Source: Haloglomus litoreum
GTDB taxonomy: Archaea; Halobacteriota; Halobacteria; Halobacteriales; Haloarculaceae
Reading direction: 5' to 3'
Assembly (NCBI RefSeq): GCF_029338515.1
Contig: NZ_CP119988.1
Coordinates: 1,364,001 to 1,428,000 of the forward strand
DNA: 64,000 nucleotides
This document shows, piece after piece, positions 24,972-34,424 of the stretch (position 1 is the stretch's first letter; every line of letters begins with the position of its first letter). The notes under the pieces are model-generated. The model ran no database searches and was not told where the DNA came from. It saw only the letters and a program-made list of their open reading frames with translations. The position numbers and the translations under genes are program-made.

Positions 24972-26201
24972 ATGGCAGCCCACTCGCTCGCACCCGACCA
25001 GCCCGCGGTCACGTCGTTCGACGCGACGGTCGCCGCGTCCGACGAGCCCGACCACCCGACCGTCGTGCTCTCGGAGACGTACTTCTACCCCGAAGGCGGC
25101 GGCCAGCCGGCCGACCGCGGCACCATCGCCGGCGTGCCGGTGACCGACGTGCAGTCCGTCGACGGGCGCGTGCTCCACCACCTCGCCGACCCGCTCCCCG
25201 CCGACGAGGGCGAGGTCGTCGCCTGCGAGGTCGACCCCGCGTTCCGGACCTACTGCCGGCGGGCCCACACCGCGAGCCACGCCCTGTACGGGGCGGGCCG
25301 CCGACTGTTCGACGACCTCGGCTACGGCGGGTTCGGCATCACCGCCCCCGATATCGACGACGGAACGGCGGGTGGCGGGAAGGTCCGGGTGGACCTCCGG
25401 ACGCCCGCCGGAGTCGATGACGACGACCTCGTCGAACTGGAGCGCCTGACCAACCGCGCCGTCTGGGACGCGCGCCCGGTCTCGTGGGAGCGCGTCCCCG
25501 CGGACGAGGCCCTGGACCGCGAGGACGTGGCGTTCAACACGAAGACCGAGGAGGGCATCACGGGCGACACCGTGCGCCTCGTCGAGATCGACGGCTGGGA
25601 TGTCGCGGCCTGTGGCGGCACACACGTCGGGAACACGCACGAGATCGGCCCGGTGACGGTGCTCGAGCGCTCGAACCCTGGCGAGGGACTCACCCGTGTC
25701 GAGTTCGCCGTCGGGCCGCGGGCCATCGACCGCCGTGCGGAGGACCACCGCGCGGCGCTTGGTGCGGCGCGGGCGCTCGGCACGGCCGTCTCGAACCTGC
25801 CCGACGCGGTCGGGCGGCTGCAGGAGGAGCGGTCCGACCTCGAATCCGAGCTGTCCGCGCTCCGCGAGCGCTACGTCGACGCGCGGGTGGCCGCGCTCCG
25901 CGAGGACATCGTCGAGCGCGACGGCGGCCGCTGGCTCGTCGGGACCATCGAGGGGGTCGATGCGAACGCCCTCGCGGACCGCGCGGGCGCGCTGGCCGGC
26001 GAGACGGCAGCCGTCGTCGCGCTCGTCACCGACGACGCCTCGCTCGCGGTCGCGACGGACGGGACCGTCGACGCGGGCGACGTGGTCGACGACGTGGCAG
26101 CACGGTTCGGTGGCGGCGGTGGCGGGTCACCGACCGTCGCGCAGGCTGGCGGGCTGGATGCCGACCCGGAGGCGGTCGTCGCGTTCCTCCGCGGAGAGTG
26201 A
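24972..26201 (+). CDS. AlaX-type alanyl-tRNA editing protein
   Basis: 409 aa. The editing-domain metal ligands are seen: H99 and H103 in HTASH, C214 and H218 in CGGTH, with the YFYPEGGGQPAD motif near the start. The C-terminal end (FGGGGGG, AQAGGLDADPEAV) resembles the DHHA1 domain of long AlaX proteins. It removes Ser or Gly wrongly charged to tRNA-Ala in trans. The start is taken at ATG 24972, after which the homology begins; the open frame extends far upstream without meaning. Confidence 0.85.
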   Translation: MAAHSLAPDQPAVTSFDATVAASDEPDHPTVVLSETYFYPEGGGQPADRGTIAGVPVTDVQSVDGRVLHHLADPLPADEGEVVACEVDPAFRTYCRRAHTASHALYGAGRRLFDDLGYGGFGITAPDIDDGTAGGGKVRVDLRTPAGVDDDDLVELERLTNRAVWDARPVSWERVPADEALDREDVAFNTKTEEGITGDTVRLVEIDGWDVAACGGTHVGNTHEIGPVTVLERSNPGEGLTRVEFAVGPRAIDRRAEDHRAALGAARALGTAVSNLPDAVGRLQEERSDLESELSALRERYVDARVAALREDIVERDGGRWLVGTIEGVDANALADRAGALAGETAAVVALVTDDASLAVATDGTVDAGDVVDDVAARFGGGGGGSPTVAQAGGLDADPEAVVAFLRGE

Positions 26202-26441
26202 ACCGTGGCCGACCAGGACCGCCTACCAGCGAGGGCTCGCCTGCGTTCCGTGATGGCCGGCTGTCGCTTCCGACCAAGAACGTTTTCGAACCGTATACTG
26301 TACATATTCACCAAAAAGACACGCCTAATAAGCAATTTTACGCCCAACTCGGAATCAATTCAGTAACTAATCCTATTCTCTATATCGCCCAGTGAACGGA
26401 GAGACGGAGAGTTATATTCCATCCCGAATTTGACGCAGACA
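26202..26441. other. AT-rich intergenic segment
   Basis: A sharp AT-rich stretch (about 26270-26400) between AlaX and the exchanger. It holds the TTATAT box at 26411-26417 for the exchanger. No gene seen. Confidence 0.45.
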
Positions 26442-27428
26442 GTGGCCGTCACACCTGCGCTCCTCGGGACGCTCGCGGTCGGCGCCGTAGCACTGGTCGC
26501 CCTCGTCCGGGCGGCGGGCGTCGTCGTCGACCGGGCGACCCGGGTCGCGACCCACTTCGACGTGGACGAGGAACTGGTCGCGATGACCGTCGTCGCGCTC
26601 GGGACCAGCCTCCCGGAGATCGCGACCGGCGTCATCGCCAGCGCCGGCATCCTCTCGGGGGCGCTGGACCCCGTAGTCGCCTCGGCGACGGTGCTGGGCA
26701 GCAACACCGGCAGCTCGACCGTCCAGCAGCTGCTCCTGTTCGGCGTCTTCCTCGTCGGCTACGGCCGGCTCGACCTGACCACCTCGTTCGTCCGCGCACG
26801 ATACCTCCCGATGCTCGGTGCGCTGGCCCTGCTGCTCGTGCTGGCAGTCGACGGCCACCTCTCCCGACTCGACGGGGTCGTCCTGGTCGGCGCATACGGG
26901 GCCTACTTCGTCTACAGCTACGCCCGCCGACAGCGGACGCAGGGGATACCCGAGGTCGAGAGCGGCGCGCCGGGCCGCGACGCCGCGGTCGGGGCCGTCG
27001 CGCTGGTCGCCGTGCTGGTCGCCTCGTTCGTCGTCCTCGACACGGTCGACGTGGTCGTCCAGCGCCTCGCACTGGGTGGGTCGATGGTCGGGGTCGTCAC
27101 CATCGGCGTCGCGGCGGCACTTCCCGAGTTGAGCGTGGTCCGGGAGGCCATCCGCCGGCGCACCCCGACGCTGGCACTCGGAACGCTCGTCGGGAGCAAC
27201 GTCGTCAACTCGCTCGTCGGTGTGGGCCTCGGCGCGACCATCTCGACCTACCAGGTCCCGCAGTCGGTAATCCTCTGGGACCTGCCGTTCAAGCTCCTCG
27301 TCGGCGTCGCCCTGCTGGTGCAGATCCGTCGGCGGTCGGGCGGGCTCGGTCGCGGCGAGGGGACGACACTGTTGATGCTGTACCTGGTCTTCGTGGCGGG
27401 ACGGCTGCTGCTGTTCGCCGGGCAGTGA
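26442..27428 (+). CDS. Ca2+/cation antiporter (CaCA family)
   Basis: 328 aa from GTG 26442, which lies at leaderless distance from TTATAT; a TTG at 26430 is less likely. The two family alpha-repeats are visible: VALGTSLPEIATGVIAS with GSNTGSS, and AAALPELSVVREA with GTLVGSNVVNSL. About ten hydrophobic helices. Exchanges Na+ or H+ for Ca2+ or other divalent cations across the cell membrane. The second repeat lacks the usual G(T/N)S before LPE, so ion preference is uncertain. Confidence 0.8.
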   Translation: MAVTPALLGTLAVGAVALVALVRAAGVVVDRATRVATHFDVDEELVAMTVVALGTSLPEIATGVIASAGILSGALDPVVASATVLGSNTGSSTVQQLLLFGVFLVGYGRLDLTTSFVRARYLPMLGALALLLVLAVDGHLSRLDGVVLVGAYGAYFVYSYARRQRTQGIPEVESGAPGRDAAVGAVALVAVLVASFVVLDTVDVVVQRLALGGSMVGVVTIGVAAALPELSVVREAIRRRTPTLALGTLVGSNVVNSLVGVGLGATISTYQVPQSVILWDLPFKLLVGVALLVQIRRRSGGLGRGEGTTLLMLYLVFVAGRLLLFAGQ

Positions 27429-27486
27429 CCATCCGGCCAGTGACCGGCCCCGGGATTCTTCGTGACCCGCCGCGCACGGCAGTACC

Positions 27487-27879
27487 ATGACCGACGACCC
27501 GACGGCCAACGACGATGCGGGGTTCTCCGACCTCATCGGGCTGGAGTTCACCGACATCGAGGAGGGGTACAGCCGCGGGGAACTGGACGTGACCGACCGC
27601 CTCCGCAACCCGCACGGTGTCCTCCACGGGGCGGTCGCGTACGCCATGGCGGACACGGGGATGGGTGCCGCCCTCTATCCCGGGCTCGGTGCCGACGAGC
27701 TCTGTGCCACCATCGAGATCAAGATCAGCTACCTCGAGGCCGTCTCCGGGGGAACGCTCGTCTGCGAGACGACGGTCACGAAGCGCGGGCGGACGGTCGC
27801 CTACCTCGAATCGGACGTGACGGTCGACGGGGAGTCGGTCGCGAGGGCGACCGGTTCGTACTCCATCTTCGAGCCCTGA
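27487..27879 (+). CDS. PaaI-type hotdog thioesterase
   Basis: 130 aa, typical length. The motif NPHGVLHGAVAYAMADTGMG carries the family HG-G-x4-(L/A)-D pattern, followed by the beta-sheet part IEIKISYLEAV. Hydrolyses an acyl-CoA; substrate unknown. Stands alone. Confidence 0.82.
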   Translation: MTDDPTANDDAGFSDLIGLEFTDIEEGYSRGELDVTDRLRNPHGVLHGAVAYAMADTGMGAALYPGLGADELCATIEIKISYLEAVSGGTLVCETTVTKRGRTVAYLESDVTVDGESVARATGSYSIFEP

Positions 27880-27994
27880 CATTGCGGGTCGGCGGAGTGA
27901 TTCCGGCCGGGGCGGGCACGTCGCCGTGCGACCCGGTCGCACGGCGGGAATCCGGAGTAGACACCTTCTTGAATCAGGACGAGAACCCTCGGAT

Positions 27995-28150
27995 ATGAGC
28001 GCCACGGTAGCCTTCGTGATCATCGCCACCTGCATCCTGGCCCTCTTCGCGGTCGGGGCCGCCGGCTGGTGGATGACCGAGAAGACGCTCGGCGGGGACG
28101 ACGAGGACGAGCACGAACACGAGCCGCCGACGGGCGGCAGCGCGGTCTGA
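27995..28150 (+). CDS. small membrane protein (51 aa)
   Basis: One hydrophobic helix (VAFVIIATCILALFAVGAAG) followed by a His/Glu/Asp-rich tail (DDEDEHEHE). Start ATG 27995 lies about 27 nt after a TTCTTGAA box. Function unknown; the acidic His tail could bind metal. Confidence 0.55.
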   Translation: MSATVAFVIIATCILALFAVGAAGWWMTEKTLGGDDEDEHEHEPPTGGSAV

Positions 28151-28228
28151 TCCTGGCCGACCGGGCCGACCTGTCGCCCGCGGCGCCGGACCGGGCCGCA
28201 CAAGTGGCCCCTGTTCCTCGCTCCGGTA

Positions 28229-29479
28229 GTGACGACCGACGAGGAATCGGGCTACGCCGGCCGGATGCTGGCCGTTCTCCTGCTGGGGTGGGCCGTCCTG
28301 CAGGGCGGCCGGTTCATCCTGAGCCCGCTGCTGCCGGCCATCATCGACGACCTCTCGCTGACATCTGCCACCGCCGGCCTCGCCCTGACGGCGTTCCAGG
28401 CGGTGTACGCCGTCGCCCAGTATCCGAGCGGACGGCTCTCCGACGAGTGGTCACGGGCGACCCTCATCGTCCCCGGGCTCGCGATACTGGCGGTCGGCTT
28501 CCTCGCCATCGGTGCCGCCCCGACCTACCTGGCCTTCGTGGCGGGTGCGATCCTCCTGGGCGTCGGCAAGGGGGTCTACGTCACCCCGTCGCGGGCGTTG
28601 CTCTCCGATCTGTTCGTGGAGCGGCGGGGACGCGCGCTCGGCATCTACACCGCCGGCACCGACATCGGGGGGCTGGTCGCGGCGGGTGTCGCGGCGCTCG
28701 TGCTCGCGACCACGCTCCCCATCGTCGGGCTCCCGGCCGGCGTCCGCGCCGCGCTCGAGGCCGCGGACTGGCGCTCGCCGTTCCTCCCCATCGCCGGCCT
28801 GCTGGCGCTCGCGACGCTGCTGTACGTGTGGTGGAACCGCGAACCCTACCGGACGGGTCCGGCCTCGCTGGAGTTCCGGGCGACGGTACGCCGGCTGGCG
28901 ACCACCCGCGAGCAGCGCGAGGTGCTGGCCGCGTACGCGCTGTTCTACTTCATGATCGGCGGCTGGATCAACTTCCTCCCGACGTACCTCACGCACGCGA
29001 AGGGCCTCCCCGAGGCGCTGGCGTCGGCCGGGTTCGCGCTCATCTTCCTCACCGGCATCGGGACGAAACCGGTCGCGGGGTGGCTCGCCGACCGGTTCTC
29101 CCGCCGTGGCGTCTCCGTGGCGGGCCTGCTGCTCGCGACCGTGTCGATGGGCGGTGTCGTCCTCCTGTCGTCGGTCCCGGCGCTGGCCGCCTGCGTCGTC
29201 GCGCTCGCGCTCGGTTACAAGACCCAGTTCCCCGTCGTCGACGCCATCCTGCTCGACGCGGCACCGGACGCGAACGTGGGCGGTGACCTCGGGGCCGCGC
29301 GAGCCCTGTTCCTCGGTGTCGGGAGCCTCGGTCCGGCCTACGTCGGCATCGTCGCCTCGGTCGCGAGCTACGAGGTGGCCTTCGCCGGCCTCGGTGTGTG
29401 CTTGCTGGTCGCTGCCGGCATCATCGGGCACCAGCACCACCGTCGCCGGAGTACCGCCCGTCCGGTGGCCGGTGACTGA
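28229..29479 (+). CDS. MFS transporter
   Basis: 416 aa, GTG start. Twelve hydrophobic segments, with the MFS loop motif between helices 2 and 3 (YPSGRLSDEWSR) and a repeat in the second half (KPVAGWLADRFSRRG). No clear substrate signature. Inner (cell) membrane carrier. Confidence 0.82.
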   Translation: MTTDEESGYAGRMLAVLLLGWAVLQGGRFILSPLLPAIIDDLSLTSATAGLALTAFQAVYAVAQYPSGRLSDEWSRATLIVPGLAILAVGFLAIGAAPTYLAFVAGAILLGVGKGVYVTPSRALLSDLFVERRGRALGIYTAGTDIGGLVAAGVAALVLATTLPIVGLPAGVRAALEAADWRSPFLPIAGLLALATLLYVWWNREPYRTGPASLEFRATVRRLATTREQREVLAAYALFYFMIGGWINFLPTYLTHAKGLPEALASAGFALIFLTGIGTKPVAGWLADRFSRRGVSVAGLLLATVSMGGVVLLSSVPALAACVVALALGYKTQFPVVDAILLDAAPDANVGGDLGAARALFLGVGSLGPAYVGIVASVASYEVAFAGLGVCLLVAAGIIGHQHHRRRSTARPVAGD

Positions 29480-29672
29480 CATCGAGCCGCGCCCGGAGCC
29501 CGGGCCGTCGGCACTCGATGGTGTTCGATGGCGCTGGATGGAATACCTGTAATAAGCACCCGGCAATGTTCTGCAGCGGAGTGATTGTGCTGTGGACCCA
29601 CCTTCGGGTGAACACCGGGTGTCGCTCGTGGGGGACGTGGGTGGCGGCCGGTCGACCGGAACGACAGCCAGC

Positions 29673-30842
29673 ATGAGACTGCAACGCACGTACGCCGTCC
29701 TGCTGACGGCACTGGTGGTGGTATCGGCACTGGCGGCTATCCCCGCGGCCGGGAGCATCGCGACGCCGGGGAACCCGCCCGAACCGGACATGGAGAAGCG
29801 CCCGCCCTCCGACGGGGCCAACTTCACCATCGTCCCGGAGAACCACAGCCCGGACACCTCGACCGCGTACCTGATGTTGTCGAAGGGGAAGGGGCCCTGG
29901 GATGGGAGCGACGGGCTCGAGACGATCGACAACTACAAGATCACGACCCAGGACACGCGGTTCAAGGACTGCGCGCCCAGCGACGCGCAGGCGTTCGGCA
30001 TCGACCGCAACAACGACGACCCGGGGACGAAGACCGACACGGGCCTCCTGCGCCACATGAGCAGCTACTCCGTGGAGGGACGGGTCATCGCGGTCACCAT
30101 CTACGACGAGGGTGACCTCGGGGGGGAGCCGACCTACCTCAACGACACCGACGAGACGGTCGCGAAGCTCGCCAACTGCGTCGTCACGCCCTCGGACCCG
30201 GGCTGGTACCAGTTCAAGGGGTACGTGAACGGGACCAACTACCAGGGGAACTTCCAGGAGGTCCTCCTCTACTCGAAGTACTTCTACGTCTGTGACTGCT
30301 CGTCCGAGGCGGAGGCCAGGGAACAGCTCGGTCCGCCGCCGCACAGCAATTCGGACTCGGCCGACGACGGTTCGGGTGGCACGGATTCGACGGCGACCCC
30401 GACGCCGGACGGCGGTGGCTCGGACGACTCGGGCGACTCCGGCGGGGCCCAGTCGACGGTGACGGCGACGGCCACGCCGACGGCGACGGCCACACCGACG
30501 CCGACGGCGACGGCCACGCCGACGGCCGCCGGCGGGAGCAGCGGGGACCCGTCCGGCGGCTCCACGGACGGCTCGCAGTCGACGGCGACCCCGACAGCCA
30601 CCGCAGCTAGCGGCGGCAGTGGTGGTGGCGGCAGTGGTGGTGGCGGCAGTGGTGGTGGCGGCAGCAGTGGGAGTACCGCGACCGCGACGGCCGCGGGCGG
30701 TGGCGACGGTGGCGGGCAGCAGCTCCAGCCCGACGACGAGGGCCGGATGACGCCGACGGCCGGCAGCGGTCCCGGGTTCGGCGTCCTCGCGGCGCTGGGT
30801 GGCGTGGTGGCGCTCGGGCTGCTCGCGCGCCGGCGGGACTAG
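29673..30842 (+). CDS. PGF-CTERM surface protein with Gly/Ser linker
   Basis: 389 aa from ATG 29673, directly before the signal peptide (RTYAVLLTALVVVSALAAI); earlier in-frame codons lack signal features. The middle domain (about 40-210) is unrecognised and has several Cys. It is followed by a Thr/Pro-rich and GGGGS-like linker. The end PGFGVLAALGGVVALGLLAR followed by RRD is a PGF-CTERM sorting signal (archaeosortase A, lipid anchoring in the S-layer). Confidence 0.78.
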   Translation: MRLQRTYAVLLTALVVVSALAAIPAAGSIATPGNPPEPDMEKRPPSDGANFTIVPENHSPDTSTAYLMLSKGKGPWDGSDGLETIDNYKITTQDTRFKDCAPSDAQAFGIDRNNDDPGTKTDTGLLRHMSSYSVEGRVIAVTIYDEGDLGGEPTYLNDTDETVAKLANCVVTPSDPGWYQFKGYVNGTNYQGNFQEVLLYSKYFYVCDCSSEAEAREQLGPPPHSNSDSADDGSGGTDSTATPTPDGGGSDDSGDSGGAQSTVTATATPTATATPTPTATATPTAAGGSSGDPSGGSTDGSQSTATPTATAASGGSGGGGSGGGGSGGGGSSGSTATATAAGGGDGGGQQLQPDDEGRMTPTAGSGPGFGVLAALGGVVALGLLARRRD

Positions 30843-31516
30843 TCACCGCCGCGCTGGTGGTACTCGTCGAGGATCGACGAGAGCATCGTCGATTCGGCCT
30901 TCCTGAGGTGTTCGTCGACGGTCGACGGCGCCAGGTCGAGCTCCTCGGCCAGCTCCGTCTGGGTGATGCCCCGTGGGATGCGGTAGTAGCCCCGGTCGAC
31001 GGCGGTCTCGAAGATCTCGCGCTGGCGGTCGGTCAGGAGTTCGCGGGCGTCCTTCCGGCCGGGGGTGTAGCGCCCGACCTCCTCGACGGTCACCCGGATG
31101 TCGTCGGGGATGGCCGTGAGCGCGTCTCGGAGCGTCGCGTGCTGCCCGACGATACGGAGTCGGAGGGTCCCGTCCTCGCTGAACCGGATGGGAGTCTCCA
31201 CGATGAGCGCGTGGTCGTACGGGAGCCCCAGGAGGGTCCCGCCCGGCTCGTTCGCGGCGAGATGGACGTAGCAGTAGAAGCGTCCATCCTCGTCGGGCTC
31301 GGTCACGTCGTAGTCGAGCAGTCCCTCCCCCCGGATGGCGGCGACCGCGGCCTCCGGGTCACCCCGGAGTCGGTACAGCAGCGCGCCCGTGCCGTCGACG
31401 TACGCGTCGGCGTGGTGGAGCAGCTCGCGCGTGACCCCCGGCGCGGCCGCCAGCCGACCGTCTACGGGATGGATGCCGTGTTCGCCCGGAGCCAGTACGA
31501 GGTCGAAGTAGCGCAT
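30839..31516 (-). CDS. bat-type HTH-10 transcriptional regulator
   Basis: 225 aa from ATG 31516. The N-terminal 150 residues form the bacterio-opsin-activator-like sensor region. The C-terminal HTH-10 has LTDRQREIFETAVDRGYYRI, GITQTELAEELDLAPSTVDE and HLRKAE, the family signature. Stop overlaps the 3' end of the convergent surface gene by 4 nt. Target genes cannot be told. Confidence 0.85.
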   Translation of the reverse strand: MRYFDLVLAPGEHGIHPVDGRLAAAPGVTRELLHHADAYVDGTGALLYRLRGDPEAAVAAIRGEGLLDYDVTEPDEDGRFYCYVHLAANEPGGTLLGLPYDHALIVETPIRFSEDGTLRLRIVGQHATLRDALTAIPDDIRVTVEEVGRYTPGRKDARELLTDRQREIFETAVDRGYYRIPRGITQTELAEELDLAPSTVDEHLRKAESTMLSSILDEYHQRGGD

Positions 31517-31693
31517 CGTCACCACGAGCCGAGGCGGGTGTCGGTGAGCCCCGGTACACCATGTCGTCTGTGCCAGGGTGGTTAACGGTTCCGACGCACG
31601 GAGTCGGGTGACGGGCCGGGTTCGGGCCTCCCCCTCGCGGCGCCCCCCCCGCTCGCCCCACCGTTTTATGCGGCCTCCACCCGCTGCAGGCGT

Positions 31694-32176
31694 ATGGAGA
31701 AGGTCGCCATCGACGACGTCGAAACGCAGAACAGCCCCCTCGGGGTCCACAGCCTCCGCAAGCCCGTCTCCTCGGCGCTCGGGACCGAGCACTTCGCGAT
31801 GAACTACTTCGAACTCCAGCCCGAGGAGTCGTTCTCCGGCGGCCTGCACACCCACCACGACCAGGAGGAGGTGTTCTACGTGATGGAGGGGTCGGTGGAG
31901 TTCGAGGTCGGTCTGGACCGCGAGACGGTGCTCGTCGAGGCGGGCGAGGTCATCCGGTTCGAGCCCGGCGAGTACCAGACGGGCTGGAACCGCGGCGACG
32001 AGGACGTGCGGGGCTGGGCGCTCGGCGCACCCGGCGCACAGCACGACTGGGACGAACTGGAGTCCGTCGTCGACTGCCGCGAGTGCGGCGAGGAGACGCC
32101 CCACGCCACGACCATCAACGAGGAGGGCCGCTTCGCCTTCACCTGCAACGAGTGTGGCACCTCGTTCTCGATGTAG
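31694..32176 (+). CDS. cupin protein with C-terminal zinc ribbon
   Basis: 160 aa. The cupin core has GGLHTHHDQEEVFYVMEGSV (His ligands and Glu) and FEPGEYQTGWN. The end has CRECGEETPH ... CNECGTSF, a two-CxxC zinc ribbon. A GTTTTATG box about 25 nt upstream gives a leaderless start at 31694. Role unknown, perhaps metal or small-molecule sensing. Confidence 0.78.
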   Translation: MEKVAIDDVETQNSPLGVHSLRKPVSSALGTEHFAMNYFELQPEESFSGGLHTHHDQEEVFYVMEGSVEFEVGLDRETVLVEAGEVIRFEPGEYQTGWNRGDEDVRGWALGAPGAQHDWDELESVVDCRECGEETPHATTINEEGRFAFTCNECGTSFSM

Positions 32177-32351
32177 GGGCCGGTGAGGCCGCTGTCGTGG
32201 GTGCCTCGGCTCCGTGGCTCTCGCGACGATGGTGACGAGGGCATCGGGGAGCCATATCGCCGCCGACGGATATCTGTCGTACTGGCGGTCAGTTCGACAG
32301 AATACTGGTGAATCGGGCGGGTAATGCGTTTGGTGTCGATTCTATCTCCTT

Positions 32352-34217
32352 CTACGCTCGTTTCTGGATCTCCTCGCGCAGCACGTCGCTCACGACCTCG
32401 CCGTCGGCCTTCCCGCGGAGTGCGCCCATCGCCTCGCCCATCAGGGCCGAGAAGGCGCCCATACCCTCCGCTTCGACCTGTCCCGCGTTCCGTTCGACGA
32501 CCTCGGCGACGGCCTCGCGCACCTCGGCCTCGTCGACCCCCGAGAGGCCGGCCTCCTCGACGGCCTCGTCGGCCGGGAGGTCGGGCTGTTCGGCCAGCAC
32601 CGTCAGCACCTCGCCGATGCCCTCCTTCGCCAGGTCGCCGGCCTCGACCAGCGCGAGCACGTCGAGCAGGTGGTCGTCGGTGAGGTTCTCGACGGGCACG
32701 TCGTCACGCCGGAGTTCCGTGATCGTCGACTCCAGCATGGTCGCCGCCGTGGTCGGGTCGATCCCGCGGTCGACCGCTTCCTCGAAGACGGGCATCCGGC
32801 GGCCGTAGGCGACCTGCTCGGCCAGCCCCGCGTCCAGCCTGTACTCCTCCTGGTAGCGCTCGACCTTCTCGGTCAGGAGTTCGGGCGTCTCGACCTCGCT
32901 CGGGTCGGGTTCGACGGGCGGCACGTCCGTCTCGGGGTACATCCGGGCGGCGCCCGGCAGCGGCCGGAGGTAGCGCGAGGTGCCGTCCTCGTTGGCGTCG
33001 CGGGTCTCCTCGGGGACGCCCTCCAGCGCCACCGCGGCGCGCTCGGCGACGGCCTCGATGGACTGCTCGGCCACGTCGCGCGAGGCGGCGACGATGGCGA
33101 CCGCGTCCTCGGCGCCGGCCCCGACGGCGTCGCGCAGGTCGGCCACCTCGGCCTCGGTGACGCCGTAGGCCGGCAACTCGTCGGTGTGGAAGATGCCGCC
33201 GGCGCCGTGGCGCTTCGCGTGGTCGGACAGTTCGGTGCCCAGCCGGCGGTCGGGCTGTATCTCGGCGCCGACGATACCATCGAAGCCGTACAGCGGGACC
33301 GCCATCACGGCCGACGCCCCCGCGATGACGCCCGACTCGGTGTCCGCGAAGACCTCGGTCACGTCCTGCGTGTCGCCCACGTGCGCGTCGCGCTCCTGCA
33401 GGTCGTCGCGGAGTTCGAGCAGGCGGACCTGCCGGTGCGCCTCGAGGCGCACGATGTCGTCGATGTCGTCGAGCGACTGCACGCCCTTCAGTTCGATGCG
33501 GGCGCCGTCGGCGATGGAGACGTTGACGTCCTGGCGGATGGTCCCCAGCCCGCGCTTGACCTTCCCCGTCGAGCGCAGGAGCATCCCGATGCGCTCGGCG
33601 GCCTCGCGGGCCTGCTCCGGCGAGCGGATGTCCGGCCCGGTACCGATCTCGACGAGCGGGATGCCGAGGCGGTCGAGGCCCCAGCGGACGCCCTCGTCGG
33701 TCTCCTCGACGCGCTGGGCGGACTCCTCCTCCAGTAGCATATCCGTGATGCCGACGGGGCCCTCGCTCGTGGCTATCTCGCCGTCGGTCGCGACCAGCGA
33801 GGAGCGCTGGAAGCCCGTCGTGTTCGACCCGTCGACGACGATCTTCCGCATCACCTGCACCGCGTCGACGACGTCCATATCCAGCAGCGCAGCGATCTCC
33901 AGCGCCACCTCCAGGGCCTCCTCGTCGAGTCGGGCGGGCGGCTCGTCGTCCTCCTCGACGAGGCAGGTCGTGTCGAACGCGAGGTACTCGAACTCGCGCT
34001 CGACCCGTGATTCCTCGAGCGCGGCGTCGTCGATCTCCCCCAGCTCCGAGCGCGTCGGGTGGAGGTAGCGGGTGAACCGGCGGGTGGATTCTGCCGGTTC
34101 GCGCCGCGCCGTCGGACAGGAGCAGAACAGCTTCGTCGCGGTGTCGAGTTGCTGGTGGATCTCCAGCCCCGCGACGAGCCCGAGGTCGGCGTAGTCGTAG
34201 TCGCGGTCGTGGTCCAT
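32352..34217 (-). CDS. gatE: glutamyl-tRNA(Gln) amidotransferase subunit E
   Basis: 621 aa, normal for archaeal GatE. Typical segments: GLEIHQQLDTATKLFCSCPT near the start, GTIRQDVNVSIADGARIELK and GVQ, and the C-terminal YqeY-like helical tail (DLAKEGIGEVLTVLAEQPDL). With GatD it converts Glu-tRNA(Gln) to Gln-tRNA(Gln). ATG 34217 lies about 24-32 nt after a GTTTTTGG box; the much longer open frame upstream is only the shadow of the opposite gene. gatD is not in this window. Confidence 0.93.
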   Translation of the reverse strand: MDHDRDYDYADLGLVAGLEIHQQLDTATKLFCSCPTARREPAESTRRFTRYLHPTRSELGEIDDAALEESRVEREFEYLAFDTTCLVEEDDEPPARLDEEALEVALEIAALLDMDVVDAVQVMRKIVVDGSNTTGFQRSSLVATDGEIATSEGPVGITDMLLEEESAQRVEETDEGVRWGLDRLGIPLVEIGTGPDIRSPEQAREAAERIGMLLRSTGKVKRGLGTIRQDVNVSIADGARIELKGVQSLDDIDDIVRLEAHRQVRLLELRDDLQERDAHVGDTQDVTEVFADTESGVIAGASAVMAVPLYGFDGIVGAEIQPDRRLGTELSDHAKRHGAGGIFHTDELPAYGVTEAEVADLRDAVGAGAEDAVAIVAASRDVAEQSIEAVAERAAVALEGVPEETRDANEDGTSRYLRPLPGAARMYPETDVPPVEPDPSEVETPELLTEKVERYQEEYRLDAGLAEQVAYGRRMPVFEEAVDRGIDPTTAATMLESTITELRRDDVPVENLTDDHLLDVLALVEAGDLAKEGIGEVLTVLAEQPDLPADEAVEEAGLSGVDEAEVREAVAEVVERNAGQVEAEGMGAFSALMGEAMGALRGKADGEVVSDVLREEIQKRA

Positions 34218-34424
34218 GCGAGCGGGTGCGGCGGGCGGGACCAAAAACGGCCCGATGGCGGGGGGCCGTCGGGCGCCGGCCGGGTCACCGGTACCTCGCC
34301 GCGTGAGCCGGCCGGCGTCGGAGGGTCGTTCCCCGGGTAGAGACGGTGAACGTCCGTTCAACCGGCGAGCGAGCGCCCCCGGTACCCGGAAGGTTGATAC
34401 GGTTGTGTCAGACTCATGTGGACG

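Noticed and set aside
30440-30680. Possible tandem-repeat array or CRISPR-like structure
   Set aside because: It is the Thr/Pro and Gly/Ser linker of a surface protein, in frame, without spacers.
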